In this document: piece after piece, positions 10,719 to 19,550 of the stretch
Numbering within the stretch: position 1 is the first letter of the stretch
Layout of the letters: each line of letters opens with the position of its first letter
DNA from: Streptomyces otsuchiensis
Lineage (GTDB): Bacteria; Actinomycetota; Actinomycetes; Streptomycetales; Streptomycetaceae
Reading direction: 5' to 3'
NCBI RefSeq assembly: GCF_004305975.1
Contig: NZ_BHZI01000002.1
Coordinates: forward strand, 1 to 59,646
DNA length: 59,646 nucleotides
Program-made: the position numbers and the translations under genes
The notes under the pieces: generated by a model
The model's database searches: none
Seen by the model: the letters and a program-made list of their open reading frames with translations, nothing else
What the model was told of the DNA's origin: nothing

Positions 10719-10943
10719 ATGTCGGAGCACACCTACCGGGTGACGGAGATCGTCGGCACCTCGCGCGAGGGCATGGACGACGCCATCAGCAACGGGATCT
10801 CGCGCGCCGCGCAGACGCTGCGCAACCTGGACTGGTTCGAGGTGACGCAGGTGCGCGGCCACATCGAGGACGGACGGGTGGCCCACTACCAGGTCTGCCT
10901 GAAGGTCGGCTTCCGGCTGGAGGACGGCGACCAGGAGGGCTGA
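10719..10943 (+). CDS. Dodecin family flavin-binding protein
   Basis: A 74-residue protein matching dodecin along its length: YRVTEIVGTSREGMDDAI, then RAAQTLRNLDWFEVTQVRGHI with the conserved Trp that stacks on flavin, and VAHYQVCLKVGFRLED. Dodecins form dodecamers that store riboflavin or FMN (or CoA). Start ATG has GAGGAGC 6 nt upstream. It stands alone between glyA, which diverges, and the next membrane protein gene. Confidence 0.93.
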   Translation: MSEHTYRVTEIVGTSREGMDDAISNGISRAAQTLRNLDWFEVTQVRGHIEDGRVAHYQVCLKVGFRLEDGDQEG

Positions 10944-11118
10944 GGCCCGGCTTCGCACGGTGACGCCCCCGCTCCGGACGCCGGGCGCCGTCCGCCCACG
11001 ACGGCTCGTTCCGGCACCCCTGACGGCCGACGGCCACCAGGGGCCGCACCAACCGCTCCCGAACGGGTAGTTGGCACAATCGGGCGCGAGAGGGCCACCA
11101 GCCGGATCGGAGCGAGGC

Positions 11119-11916
11119 GTGACACTGAACTTCACCGTGGACATCACGGGCACCACCGGGATGCGCACCGGCGAATGGGCGGACGGTGAGGAGTTCCTGA
11201 TCCTGCCCGACCAGCGCATGAAGCAGGAGGAGGCGCTGGCCCGGGTACGGCTGCACGATCCGGCGGAGCCGGTGACGTCCGTGCCGGTGACGTCCGTGCC
11301 GGGAGCGGCACAGGCCGGGGAAGGCCCCGGGGGCGGCACCGGGGGCGGCGGCCTGCGACAGGTCACGGTGGCCGAGGTCGAGCAGCGCACGGAGCACCGC
11401 CGCGGCTCGCCGCACCCCGTCCTGGTGGTGCACGGGCCGGACGACGCCCCCATGGTCACGGTCCGGCCGGCTGAGCCGGACGTGCCCGAGCCGAGCGGCT
11501 TCCGGCTGGAGGACGAACACGGGGAGGAGCTGGGCCGGATCGAACGGCGCGCCTCACGCTTCGGGAGGCGCGCCGCCTGGCGCATCGTGCCGGTCGACGG
11601 CCCGGTGCTGACCGGCTACCGGGGCAGCCTGCTGGGATGGGCCGGGTTCATCATCACCTTCCCGGTCTGGCTGCTGTTCTTCCTCGGTTCGCTGCTGGTC
11701 ACGCTGGTGACTCTCGGAGAGGTGACGGAGCTGCTGGTGTGGGGGGCGCCCCGGCGGGTCGCGTGGCGGCGTCGCGGGGCGATGCCGGTCACGGGCAACG
11801 CCCTGGACTTCCGGTACATGCGGTCCGGATACCGCTGGAACGCGGAGCTGCTGGAGCCGCGCGTCGCGTACGCGCAGGCGAGCCTCCATTACTTCCACAA
11901 GATGCACAAGGACTGA
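11119..11916 (+). CDS. Hypothetical membrane protein
   Basis: A 265-residue protein of unknown function, starting GTG at 11119 (an upstream ATG at 11071 is possible but has no better ribosome site). The first 110 residues are hydrophilic with a Gly-rich linker near 70-80. Residues 170-205 hold a strongly hydrophobic segment (LLGWAGFIITFPVWLLFFLG and following) that is probably one long or two closely spaced transmembrane helices, and the C-terminal 60 residues are basic and aromatic-rich (ending YFHKMHKD). No family recognised. It converges on the PH-domain operon across a shared terminator. Confidence 0.72.
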   Translation: MTLNFTVDITGTTGMRTGEWADGEEFLILPDQRMKQEEALARVRLHDPAEPVTSVPVTSVPGAAQAGEGPGGGTGGGGLRQVTVAEVEQRTEHRRGSPHPVLVVHGPDDAPMVTVRPAEPDVPEPSGFRLEDEHGEELGRIERRASRFGRRAAWRIVPVDGPVLTGYRGSLLGWAGFIITFPVWLLFFLGSLLVTLVTLGEVTELLVWGAPRRVAWRRRGAMPVTGNALDFRYMRSGYRWNAELLEPRVAYAQASLHYFHKMHKD

Positions 11917-11926
11917 CGGGGCGTCT

Positions 11927-11963
11927 GGCCGGGCCGGGCGACCACCGCTCGCCCGGCCCGGCC
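11927..11963. terminator. Bidirectional hairpin terminator
   Basis: Perfect 15-bp arms GGCCGGGCCGGGCGA and TCGCCCGGCCCGGCC around a 7-nt loop, exactly between the converging genes ending at 11916 and 11974. No U-tract, as is common in Streptomyces. Confidence 0.75.
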
Positions 11964-11973
11964 CGAGCGCCGT

Positions 11974-13632
11974 TCAGCCGTCGCCGCGCTCCGCCCGGAA
12001 GGCCGCGATGCCGCCCGGCAGGGCGCGGTCGGCGAACTCCGCCGCCTCCTCGGCCGCCAGGTCCACCGCCTGGTACCCGCCGAGACCGGCCGCCGTGGAG
12101 AGTGAGACCGTCGCGAGGCCGAGCCGCCGCTGGAAGAGGGACTGCCGGACCCGCACACCGCTGACGGCGCGCAGCTGGAGGGCCGAGGTGGCGCGGCTGA
12201 CGGCACCGGAGCGCACCACCACGTAGTCGCCGGTGAACGTGTGGCCCAGCGACCGGTGCCCCACGGCGGCGAGCGCCAGCGAGACCGCCAGCAGAGCGGG
12301 GCCGGAGATCCACCAGAATGTGTGCGGCAGCTTGGTGGTCGCCGCCGTCCACGCCAGGAGCGCGGTCACCGAGGCGGTGACGGTCAGCGCCCACCCGATC
12401 CGGCGGCGCAGCGCGGCCGCCGGGTGACGGCGCAGTGGCGCCTCCAGCGGGCTGGGGTCCGCGCCGAGGACCCGGGCGACCACGTTCCGGGCGACACGGC
12501 GCGGGCCGCGCGGCAGGATGGTCGCCCCGACGCTCCACATCGACAGGCCGGTGGTGATCACGGTGGTGTCGGCCATCCGCATCCAGCGCCACAGCAGCGG
12601 CTCGGAGATCGCGGCCCCGCGCAGCCGGTTGTCGTCCCGGTTGATCTCCCGGGTCTTGAACAGGCCCTGGGTGGTGCGCAGCAGGGTGCCCTTCTCCCCC
12701 TCGATACGCATCAGCCGGAAGTGGGCGTGCTCGGTGAAGAAGTTGACGCCCAGCCCGGCCGCGCCGAGCAGCCAGGTGACGGCGAGCGCCACGCCGACGG
12801 TGGCCGGCGTCCCGAGGGACTCCCAGTCGGCGAGCGAGGTGACCCAGCCCGTGGAGTCGACGCCGAACATCCCGAGGGTGACCCAGGCGCCCCACAGCAG
12901 GCCGGCGGCGGTGAGGAAGGCCCAGACGTTGAACATGTTGTAGAAGACCCACCACCAGCGGAGCCCCGCGAAGACCCGCTCGTCGTCGGCCTGTTCGGTG
13001 CGGGCGGCCGCGCGCTCGGTCTGGTCGGCGCCCCCGCCGAGCAGCCGGTCGTGGAGGGCGAGCGCCGCCTGTTTGGAGACGGCGTCCAGGACGAGCGCCG
13101 ACTCCATGGCGGTGTTCATCTGTCCCGCGCCGACCTTGACCCGGCGCAGGCCGACCAGCCGCTGGAGCAGCCGGGCGTCGGCGTCCACGCTGCGGACCCG
13201 GTCCCGCCGCACGGAGCGGTTGGTGCGGACGAGCAGACCGGTGCGGCGTTCGACGTACTCGCCGGTGACGCGGTAGCGGGTGGTGAGCCAGCGGACCACA
13301 TCCAGGACGGCGCCGAGGGTCCCCCAGGCGGCCACGCCCGCCAGCGGCCACAGCACGCCGGGGGTCGGCTCGACCCGGACGATCAGCAGCGCCACGGCGG
13401 CGGGGGTCATCGAGAGCAGTACCCGAAGGGCGTCGACCCAGATCATCCTGGCGTCGAGCCGCTCCCAAGGGGTGCCGGGGTCCTCGGGCGGGGTGGCCGG
13501 GTCGTCGGGCGCGGTGGCGGCGGCGTCCCCGGCGGGCGGAGCGGCGGTGACCGGCGGGCCGTCGGCCGGGGGTTCGGCGGCCGGTCCGGCGGCCGCACCG
13601 GGCCGGGCCGGCTCCTCGCTGGTGGTGGTCAC
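11974..13632 (-). CDS. PH domain-containing membrane protein (YdbT-like)
   Basis: A 552-residue membrane protein with repeated bacterial PH (bPH2) domains. After an acidic Ala/Pro-rich N-terminus (about 60 residues), helix pairs near 75-125 precede the first bPH2 segment (TGEYVERRTGLLVRTNRSV, then IRSVDADARLLQRLVGL-like region), and further ones follow near 290-345 and 445-500 (TGDYVVVRSGAVSR, then LQLRAVSGVRVRQSLFQRRLG). Start: GTG at 13632 overlaps the upstream stop as GTGA. Members are often paired with a smaller YdbS-like protein, as here. Role unknown; membrane-associated. Confidence 0.85.
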   Translation of the reverse strand: MTTTSEEPARPGAAAGPAAEPPADGPPVTAAPPAGDAAATAPDDPATPPEDPGTPWERLDARMIWVDALRVLLSMTPAAVALLIVRVEPTPGVLWPLAGVAAWGTLGAVLDVVRWLTTRYRVTGEYVERRTGLLVRTNRSVRRDRVRSVDADARLLQRLVGLRRVKVGAGQMNTAMESALVLDAVSKQAALALHDRLLGGGADQTERAAARTEQADDERVFAGLRWWWVFYNMFNVWAFLTAAGLLWGAWVTLGMFGVDSTGWVTSLADWESLGTPATVGVALAVTWLLGAAGLGVNFFTEHAHFRLMRIEGEKGTLLRTTQGLFKTREINRDDNRLRGAAISEPLLWRWMRMADTTVITTGLSMWSVGATILPRGPRRVARNVVARVLGADPSPLEAPLRRHPAAALRRRIGWALTVTASVTALLAWTAATTKLPHTFWWISGPALLAVSLALAAVGHRSLGHTFTGDYVVVRSGAVSRATSALQLRAVSGVRVRQSLFQRRLGLATVSLSTAAGLGGYQAVDLAAEEAAEFADRALPGGIAAFRAERGDG

Positions 13633-14123
13633 GTGGCGTCCCCCGGAGTGTCCTGGGTGATCTCGGCGAGCCGGTCGGCGGCGGCGGTCGCGTCCGCCGG
13701 CGCGAGGCCGCGGATGTACACGGCGCCGCTGGAGGAGGCCGTGGTGACGACCAGCGTGGAGAGGCCCAGCAGCTGTTCCAGCGGCCCCCGGGTGGTGTCC
13801 ACCGTCTGGATGCGGGATATCGGCGCGACCCGCCAGTCGCGCACGAACCAGCCCGAGGAGGCGTAGACGGCCTCCGCGCTCGTCTCCCAGCGGTGCACCG
13901 CGTACCGCCAGGACGGCACGGCGGCCGTGTGCGCCAGACCGAGGGCGGCGACGGCCAGGGCCGCCGGGCCGGTCCAGGGGCGACTCGCGTCCCACAGGAG
14001 GTAGACCGTGGCCAGGGCTCCGGCCAGTACCACCGTCAGCAGGAGCGAGCGCAGGGTCCACCACAGGACGGCCCGCCGCTGGACACGATGGCGCGGCGGG
14101 CGCAGGGATATCGAGGTCTGCAT
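13629..14123 (-). CDS. PH domain-containing protein (YdbS-like)
   Basis: A 164-residue protein with two N-terminal transmembrane helices (about residues 20-45 and 55-75) followed by one bPH2 domain (AVYASSGWFVRDWRVAPISR, then IQTVDTTRGPLEQLLGLSTL). It is the partner of the larger PH protein and overlaps it by 4 bp. ATG at 14123 gives the normal family length; 30 bp of extra frame upstream is not needed. It diverges from the TetR gene at 14200. Confidence 0.85.
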   Translation of the reverse strand: MQTSISLRPPRHRVQRRAVLWWTLRSLLLTVVLAGALATVYLLWDASRPWTGPAALAVAALGLAHTAAVPSWRYAVHRWETSAEAVYASSGWFVRDWRVAPISRIQTVDTTRGPLEQLLGLSTLVVTTASSSGAVYIRGLAPADATAAADRLAEITQDTPGDAT

Positions 14124-14199
14124 GAGACAGAGTGTCCCACAAGAAGACATCACTGTTCCACCTTGATGCGCGGCGCTCCAATTCCATTACCATTCCGGC

Positions 14200-14805
14200 A
14201 TGTCTCCGTCCCCCACCCCGTCCGGCGCCACGGGCACCACAGCCCGCACCCGCCGCGCCATCCTCGACGCCGCCGCGACCTGCTACGCGGCGGACCTCGC
14301 CGCACCGCTCTCCGACATCGCCCGGGCCGCCGACGTCGGACGGTCGACCCTGCACCGGTACTTCCCGGACCGCGCCGCGCTGATCCGGGCGCTGGTCGCG
14401 GACACGGTGGAAGCGACGAAGGCCTGCTTCGCCGAGGCGGAACTCGACCGCGGCACCGCGGCCGAGGCACTGGCCCGCCTCGTCCCGGCCGTCTTCGAGC
14501 TGAGCCCGCGCCTCGCCTTCCTGTTCAGCGACACCAGCGGCGACGTGCTGTGGGATGACAGCGAATGGGAGGCCGCACACGCCCCGGTCGGGGCACTCCA
14601 CCACCGCGGGCTCGCCGAGGGGTACTTCGCGCCGGAGATCACGGTCGACTGGTTCGTGCGGACCCTGTGGTACCTGGTCGACGCGGGCTGGGAGGCGGTA
14701 CGGGAGGGGGCGCTGCCCAAGTACGAGGCCATCGCGCTCGTCACCCGCACCATGCACAGCGGCCTGACGGCGGACCCCCCGGCCACCGGCGCCACGACCA
14801 GCTGA
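14200..14805 (+). CDS. TetR/AcrR family transcriptional regulator
   Basis: A 201-residue one-component regulator. The N-terminal helix-turn-helix is clear: TRRAILDAAATCYAADLAA, then LSDIARAADVGRSTLHRYFPDRAALIRAL (about residues 12-65). The C-terminal ligand domain is divergent with several Trp residues. It faces the PH-domain operon across a 76-bp AT-richer gap and may regulate it or itself; the effector is unknown. Confidence 0.9.
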   Translation: MSPSPTPSGATGTTARTRRAILDAAATCYAADLAAPLSDIARAADVGRSTLHRYFPDRAALIRALVADTVEATKACFAEAELDRGTAAEALARLVPAVFELSPRLAFLFSDTSGDVLWDDSEWEAAHAPVGALHHRGLAEGYFAPEITVDWFVRTLWYLVDAGWEAVREGALPKYEAIALVTRTMHSGLTADPPATGATTS

Positions 14806-14893
14806 TCCGGGGCCGGCGGACGGGCCGGAGCACCCTCCCGGCCTTGATATGGTTGACCTGTCGCCGCGCCCCAGGGGCAGTGGCGGCAGCCCT

Positions 14894-14981
14894 GTCCGGG
14901 TGGCGGAATGGCAGACGCGCTAGCTTGAGGTGCTAGTGCCCTTTATCGGGCGTGGGGGTTCAAGTCCCCCCTCGGACACCA
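14894..14981 (+). tRNA. tRNA-Leu (anticodon GAG), CCA encoded
   Basis: The acceptor stem is GTCCGGG paired with CTCGGAC (one G-U), followed by discriminator A and an encoded CCA. The anticodon stem CTAGC / GCTAG encloses the loop TTGAGGT, so the anticodon is GAG (CUC/CUU). A long variable arm (TGCCCTTTATCGGGCG) and the T-arm GGGGGTTCAAGTCCCCC confirm a class II tRNA-Leu. Confidence 0.97.
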
Positions 14982-14987
14982 CCGGGA

Positions 14988-15014
14988 AGACCCCAGCCCA
15001 GCTGGGGTCTTTCT
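14988..15014 (+). terminator. Intrinsic terminator after tRNA-Leu
   Basis: AGACCCCAGC, loop CCA, GCTGGGGTCT, then TTCT: a 10-bp perfect hairpin with a short T run 7 nt after the tRNA 3' end. Confidence 0.85.
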
Positions 15015-15109
15015 GCTGTCGAGGGCTCTCAGGGGCCCATATGAACAACCGCGTGAACAGCGGACGTGATCCTGCTCCGCCAAGCGGCGACCGTGGACGC
15101 CCCGATCCG

Positions 15110-15410
15110 GTGACGCCGGCGGTGACGGACTTCTTCGCCGAGTCGGCGCGGCGCCGGCCATAATCCGGCACGGCGTATCCGGGTTTTGGTAGCGGGCGTT
15201 CGCCGCGACTTCGACGGGTTCCCTCCGGCGCGACATCATTGTCGATCTCGCCGGCCCGGGAGTCGTGAAGCCGGAAGCCCTCCGGCAGGCCGAGGCGATT
15301 GCGGACCGTCCGCCAGCGGGCCGTCACGGGGTCCTCGGGGACCACCCGCGCGCTCGTCGTCCGGCAGTCGCCAGCCGTGAGGGCCTGATCGACGTGGACG
15401 GCCGGACTGT
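15110..15410 (-). pseudogene. Decayed tyrosine recombinase (integrase) fragment
   Basis: On the minus strand, one frame reads EDPVTARWRTVRNRLGLPEG then FRLHDSR (about 15235-15340), which resembles the stretch leading to the catalytic HxLR of phage-type integrases (AGLPxGFRLHDLRH). The following residues are in another frame (PVEVAANARYQNPDTP, about 15160-15215), resembling the region before the active-site His/Tyr, so at least one frameshift and loss of catalytic residues are implied. It lies just downstream of tRNA-Leu, the usual position of integrative elements. The rest of 15015-15931 contains no gene I recognise. Confidence 0.42.
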
Positions 15411-15828
15411 CACCGCCACCTTTCGTCAGCCTGCGCAGTTCCTGGCCGCCGCCGGCTGCAACCACAACCGCTCCCGCAGCACCCTCGGCCGCCTGAAGCA
15501 CCCGCCGGCCGCACCTGCGTAGTGGAAGTGAGTCAGGGTCATGAAGTAGGCGGCGTCCGATGGTGTCGGAGCCACCGTTCAGCGGCTGCCACGGCACCGG
15601 GCACATCCTCCGGCGACGAAGCTCAGGGCGGAGTGACCAGCAACCCACCCGCGGGAGCACCAGTCGACCCACGCACTACCACCCCTGACCGGGCACGACG
15701 AGCCATGGGCGCCTAGAGGTTCAACAAAACCAGGTGGACGGTTTACGCACGCCGCATCTGCCACCGAACGTCGATCATTTCGCTTGATAACCGGTATAGC
15801 CCCCACCCTGCGGGCGAGTTTCCAGCTG

Positions 15829-15858
15829 TTGACATACCATTCGCGCTGTTATTACGGT
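15829..15858 (+). promoter_or_regulatory. Candidate promoter with receptor-like half sites, upstream of the TetR gene at 15932
   Basis: TTGACA (starting at about 15829) is followed at normal spacing by an AT-rich TTATTAC block, giving a vegetative-type promoter about 75 bp before the start codon. ACATACC (15833-15839) and the downstream GTTATT lie inside it in the loose arrangement of gamma-butyrolactone receptor sites (ARE), so receptor control is possible. The match is weak. Confidence 0.3.
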
Positions 15859-15931
15859 CAGTTAGTGCCACCCGTGGGGTGGGACACGACAAGCCGCAGG
15901 GGTCACCTCGGCGTACCGGAAGGACGACGAG

Positions 15932-16594
15932 ATGCGGCAAGCGAGAGCGCAGCGCACGCACAACGACCTGCTCGTCGCGGCGGCTGCGGTGTTCGACCGG
16001 ATGGGATACGAAAAGGCGACGCTGTCCCTCGTGAGCGAACGCGCCGAGGTGAGCCGGGGCGCTCTGAGTTTCCACTTCTCGCACAAGGCAGACCTCGCTG
16101 ACGCCGTGCAGCGACACGCCTGCACCTCTTTCGCCCGCCGGTTGTCCAGCGTCGGCGAGGGCGCCCAGCCGGCGCTCCAGACGATGGTCGACATGAGCCA
16201 CTCGGCACTCTCCCTCCTCACCAGCGACCCGGTCGCTCGGGCCGGGATGCGCCTCACGAACGAGCGCGACGCCCCACTTGATTCCGCGGTGCACTGTCGG
16301 CTGGCACTCTGCGAGGCCTTCCGCTCGATCGCGGAGCAGGCACGCGACGATCTGAGTCTCCGGTCGGAGGTGGTTCCGCAGCCGCTGGCCGTGCTCGCGG
16401 TCTCTCTGGTGAGCGGCGCCCACGCCGCCCACACGGACCTTGCCGTTGCGCCCCACCGGTGGCTGGCCGACACCTGGCACCTGCTCCTGCCCTCGCTTGC
16501 GGGCGAGAAGTGTTCCTGGCGCTTTCGGACGGGCACCACACCAGCACGCGAGGGTGCGGGCGTACCCCCGCAGGCGTCCGGCTCCCAGACGTGA
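15932..16594 (+). CDS. Gamma-butyrolactone receptor-like TetR regulator (possible pseudo-receptor)
   Basis: A 220-residue TetR protein of the ArpA/ScbR subfamily. The DNA-binding part reads THNDLLVAAAAVFDRMGYEK, then LVSERAEVSRGALSFHFSHKADLADAV (about residues 9-62); the AxVSxGALxFHFxxKxxLA pattern is diagnostic of butyrolactone receptors. The C-terminal domain is more divergent than in the gene at 19849, and two receptor paralogues flanking an AfsA gene is the arrangement of receptor plus pseudo-receptor (for example ScbR/ScbR2). It converges with the NmrA-type gene. Ligand binding cannot be judged from sequence alone. Confidence 0.85.
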   Translation: MRQARAQRTHNDLLVAAAAVFDRMGYEKATLSLVSERAEVSRGALSFHFSHKADLADAVQRHACTSFARRLSSVGEGAQPALQTMVDMSHSALSLLTSDPVARAGMRLTNERDAPLDSAVHCRLALCEAFRSIAEQARDDLSLRSEVVPQPLAVLAVSLVSGAHAAHTDLAVAPHRWLADTWHLLLPSLAGEKCSWRFRTGTTPAREGAGVPPQASGSQT

Positions 16595-16669
16595 CCCGGC
16601 GCGGGGTGATCGGTGTCGGCGGGTGGGGATTCGCGCCACGGTCTGTCGTAGGCGGCGGAGGTCGTTCCC

Positions 16670-17524
16670 TCAGAAGAGGTGCGCGTGGTCCCTCGCCCAC
16701 CGGCTGAACGTATTGCTTTCCCTGCCGAGTAGCCGGTGGACCGCCGGCCCCACACGGCACGTTCCCCGGGCGATCTGACGGTCACCCCGCTCCAGGAGCG
16801 CCGTGACCACAGCCTTCGGGTGGCGTTCCGCCCAGGCTCGCGCCGCCTGCGCGCGTGTCAGCGGCGCAAAGGAGACAACGGTGCCCAGGGCATCGCCCAG
16901 CGACCTCACCTGGTCGCGCGCGGTCAACAACTCCGAGCCTGTCAGGACATACGTCCTCCCCGCGTGCCCGGGGGCGCTCACCACGAGCGCCGCGACCGCG
17001 GCGACGTCACGTGGGTCGACGGGTGTGGCCGGCGCGTCTGGCGGCCAGACCCGGACCACTTCTCCCCTGCGGATCGCCCGACGCCATTGGAGCGCGTTGG
17101 ACATGAAGGCCCGTGGTCTCAGCAGAGTCCAGGACAGCCCGCTGGAGCGGACCAGCTCCTCGCCGAGCCGGTGGGCCCGGGTCACGGCGTCGCGCGCGAG
17201 CGGGTCGCCCGCACCGCCGACGGACAGCTTCACCAGATGGGTGACGCCGGACTGCCGGGCGGCCGCCACCAGTGCCTCGTCATGCGCCGGCCGCAGCGGA
17301 TCGGGGTTGACCATCAGAAGTGAACGAACGTCGCGCATCGCCGACCTGAGCGAGGGCGGGTCACCGTGGTCTCCCTGGCGAATCTCGGCCCCGGTCGCCG
17401 CCAGGCAGTTGGCTGCGGCCCCGTCCGGGTCCCGGACGAGAACCCGCACTCTCTCGCCGGTGGCGGCCAGCCGCCGTGCGGTCGCACCGCCGACCGTTCC
17501 GGTCGCACCCGTCACCAGGATCAT
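16670..17524 (-). CDS. NmrA-like NAD(P)-binding oxidoreductase
   Basis: A 284-residue atypical short-chain dehydrogenase. The Rossmann signature VTGATGTVGGATARRLAATG (residues 4-23) and VLVRDP are followed by LSVGGAGDPLARDA and LLRPRAFMSNALQW, typical of NmrA/HSCARG and nucleotide-sugar-type atypical SDRs. The catalytic YxxxK is not evident, so it may be a redox sensor or a reductase of another type. Start ATG at 17524 opens the Rossmann fold directly; the longer frame to 17818 has no such support. It lies 154 bp downstream of the AfsA-SDR pair and may be read from the same message. Confidence 0.85.
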   Translation of the reverse strand: MILVTGATGTVGGATARRLAATGERVRVLVRDPDGAAANCLAATGAEIRQGDHGDPPSLRSAMRDVRSLLMVNPDPLRPAHDEALVAAARQSGVTHLVKLSVGGAGDPLARDAVTRAHRLGEELVRSSGLSWTLLRPRAFMSNALQWRRAIRRGEVVRVWPPDAPATPVDPRDVAAVAALVVSAPGHAGRTYVLTGSELLTARDQVRSLGDALGTVVSFAPLTRAQAARAWAERHPKAVVTALLERGDRQIARGTCRVGPAVHRLLGRESNTFSRWARDHAHLF

Positions 17525-17678
17525 CGTCCCCCGCCTTCTGTCCTCATCCCACCGATGTCCACCGTCCGGCCGGCGGGCCCACCCGGGCCGCGGCCGAACG
17601 GTGGACGTCGCACACCGCCAGCCGGCGGCCCGTCCGGGAGCAGCCGGGAGTGGCCGGGGCACCGCGCTCTGGGCAACG

Positions 17679-18455
17679 TCACCGGGCCGTGAAGCCGCCG
17701 TCGACCGGCACTGCAGCGCCCGTGACATAGGAGGAGCGGTCGCTGCAGAGCCACAGCGCCGCCTGCGCGATCTCCTCGGCGTTCGCCACCCGGCCCAGCA
17801 TCGCGTCCTTGGCCGCACGCTGCTCCAGTCCTGGAGTGGCGTCGAATGCCGACTGCATGAGCTCCGTCCGGGTGGCGCCGATCACCAGCGCGTTGGCCCG
17901 CACCCCCTGGGCCCCGTACTCGTCGGCGACGGCTTTCGCAAGGCCGATCACCGCGTGCTTGGCGGCGATGTAGGGCGCGCTCGGGATGCCCGGCGAAACG
18001 ACACCAGCGGTGCTGGATGCGAGCACGACGGCGCCACCACCCGAGCGGAGCATGGCCGGTATCTGGTACCGGAGGCAGTGCAGGACGCCACGGACGTTGA
18101 CATCCATGATCTGGTCGTACTCCGAGTCGTCCAGTAGGTGCAGAGGGGTGCGCGGCGTTCCCCAACCAGCGTTGTTGAAGGCGGCGTCCAGGCGGCCGTA
18201 CTCGGACACCGTTCGTGCCACCGCCTCGGCCACGCCCTCGGGTTGACACACGTCGGCGGTGAGTGGCAAGGCCGACCCGCCCGCCGCGGTGATGCCAGCC
18301 GCCAGCGATTCCAGCCGGTCGGTTCGCCGCGCCAGCAGAGTGACGGACGCCCCCTCGGCGGCGAAGAGGCGCGCAGCCGCGGCACCGATGCCGCTGGACG
18401 CACCGGTGACCATGACGACCCTGCCCTGTAGAAGTCCAGCCCCTGGCGAGGTCAT
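17679..18455 (-). CDS. SDR family oxidoreductase, putative butyrolactone-biosynthesis ketoreductase
   Basis: A 258-residue classical short-chain dehydrogenase: TGASSGIGAAAARLF cofactor site (residues 17-31), NNAGWG near 92, the Ser in ASSTAG near 142, and YIAAKHAVIG with catalytic Tyr-Lys near 157. Its start overlaps the AfsA stop by 4 bp, so it is translationally coupled to butyrolactone synthesis. In virginiae butanolide synthesis BarS1, an SDR, reduces the 6-keto group; the same job is inferred here, giving a 6-hydroxy type signal. Confidence 0.9.
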   Translation of the reverse strand: MTSPGAGLLQGRVVMVTGASSGIGAAAARLFAAEGASVTLLARRTDRLESLAAGITAAGGSALPLTADVCQPEGVAEAVARTVSEYGRLDAAFNNAGWGTPRTPLHLLDDSEYDQIMDVNVRGVLHCLRYQIPAMLRSGGGAVVLASSTAGVVSPGIPSAPYIAAKHAVIGLAKAVADEYGAQGVRANALVIGATRTELMQSAFDATPGLEQRAAKDAMLGRVANAEEIAQAALWLCSDRSSYVTGAAVPVDGGFTAR

Positions 18456-19504
18456 CGTCCCTCCCTGCACAGCACCTTCTCCCCGGGCGGCAGCCCCGGC
18501 TCCTCGCGGTGCGCGGCCGCACCCATCCACGGTTCGAGAACGTGCTCCTCCTCCAGCACGAACAACCCCCGGACCAGCTCGCGTGATCGCTGATCCATCC
18601 GCACGGTGACGGCGGCCCTGTCCGCGCCCGCTCCACGCACCTCGACCGGGGTCACCAGACAGGGCTCGTCGTGCTCGATGTAGCGGAGGAAGGTCACCGA
18701 GACCTGTTGACAGATCGTGGCCGACAGCCCGAGGGTCAGCTGGGCGGCCTGCCGCATCGCCTCCATCGCGGCCATCGCGGAGACATGGTCCAGCGGATGG
18801 TCGTACAGGACGGGGTGATCGCGCTCCGCCCGCAGAACCCAGGTACCCGGTGCCGATCCCGCCGACAGCAGGACATCCCGTGGGCGGTCCCTGCCCACCA
18901 GCGCGGGCTGCACCGGGTCGCCCAGTCGGGGAAGTGACGGGTCGTCCGAGAGCCGGGCGGCGCCGCGTAGCCGGGCCTGGACGGTGCGGGACACGCAGCT
19001 GGCTGTCACCTGCCCCACGCCCACCGCTTCCGCACCACGCCGTAACGCCATGTGCATCCGGACGCCGCGGAGCACGCCCGCCCGCATGCGCACTTCGCGG
19101 CACACCACCTCGACGGTGATCTCGCTCGGCCGTGCGTCCGGCCGGATCAGTTCCTCGTCGACCTCGTAGGTCAGTGAGTTGATGGCGAGCGCATGGCCGT
19201 AGGTCACGTGGTAGCCCACGTGCGCCACGAGCATGCCCGCCTGCCGGAGCGTCTCGGCCACCAGCTGCGGATCGCTGCCCCGCCCGGTGGTGCTGCCGAG
19301 GAAGCGGTGCCCGGCCGGCCATCGCACGGTGACGACGAAACGGTGCGGAGCGGAACGTTCCACACCGGTGGGAAGAACTTGGGAGGACTGGCGTCGATGG
19401 ACCAGTTTTCTGGGTACCGTGGTCGCTCGTTCGGCGAGTGTCTGAGTCTCTTGTTGCAAGCTGATGGTCGAACCAGCTGATGCGCTCACTGCGCTACCCC
19501 CCAC
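18452..19504 (-). CDS. AfsA/ScbA family gamma-butyrolactone synthase
   Basis: A 350-residue protein with two AfsA hot-dog repeats, the enzyme family that joins a beta-ketoacyl chain from fatty acid synthesis to dihydroxyacetone phosphate. The first repeat contains LVAETLRQAGMLVAHVGYHV (about residues 81-100); the second contains YDHPLDHVSAMAAMEAMRQA (about 230-249), both with the conserved Glu and Arg/Gln. Start GTG at 19504; an internal GTG five codons later is an alternative. The TTA codon at 19043-19045 (Leu in HMALRRG) implies dependence on the bldA tRNA. Divergent from the receptor gene across about 340 bp that holds two ARE-like palindromes. Confidence 0.95.
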   Translation of the reverse strand: MGGSAVSASAGSTISLQQETQTLAERATTVPRKLVHRRQSSQVLPTGVERSAPHRFVVTVRWPAGHRFLGSTTGRGSDPQLVAETLRQAGMLVAHVGYHVTYGHALAINSLTYEVDEELIRPDARPSEITVEVVCREVRMRAGVLRGVRMHMALRRGAEAVGVGQVTASCVSRTVQARLRGAARLSDDPSLPRLGDPVQPALVGRDRPRDVLLSAGSAPGTWVLRAERDHPVLYDHPLDHVSAMAAMEAMRQAAQLTLGLSATICQQVSVTFLRYIEHDEPCLVTPVEVRGAGADRAAVTVRMDQRSRELVRGLFVLEEEHVLEPWMGAAAHREEPGLPPGEKVLCREGR

Positions 19505-19550
19505 TGGGCCTCTGGTCTTGGCGAACCGTCACACAAGGTCTCGATCGAAG

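Noticed and set aside
11974-14757. Single 927-codon frame covering the large PH gene and upstream sequence
   Set aside because: The upstream part is the shadow of the smaller PH gene and the TetR gene. GTG at 13632 in a GTGA overlap is the supported start.
14920-15672. 250-codon minus-strand protein ending SEGGLEPPRPIKG
   Set aside because: The C-terminal part is the antisense translation of the tRNA-Leu gene, a known annotation artefact. Only the integrase-like middle was kept, as a pseudogene fragment.
15182-15931. Several small plus-strand frames (e.g. 15265-15522, 15522-15716)
   Set aside because: No ribosome site, no family likeness, irregular composition; probably decay products of the integration scar.
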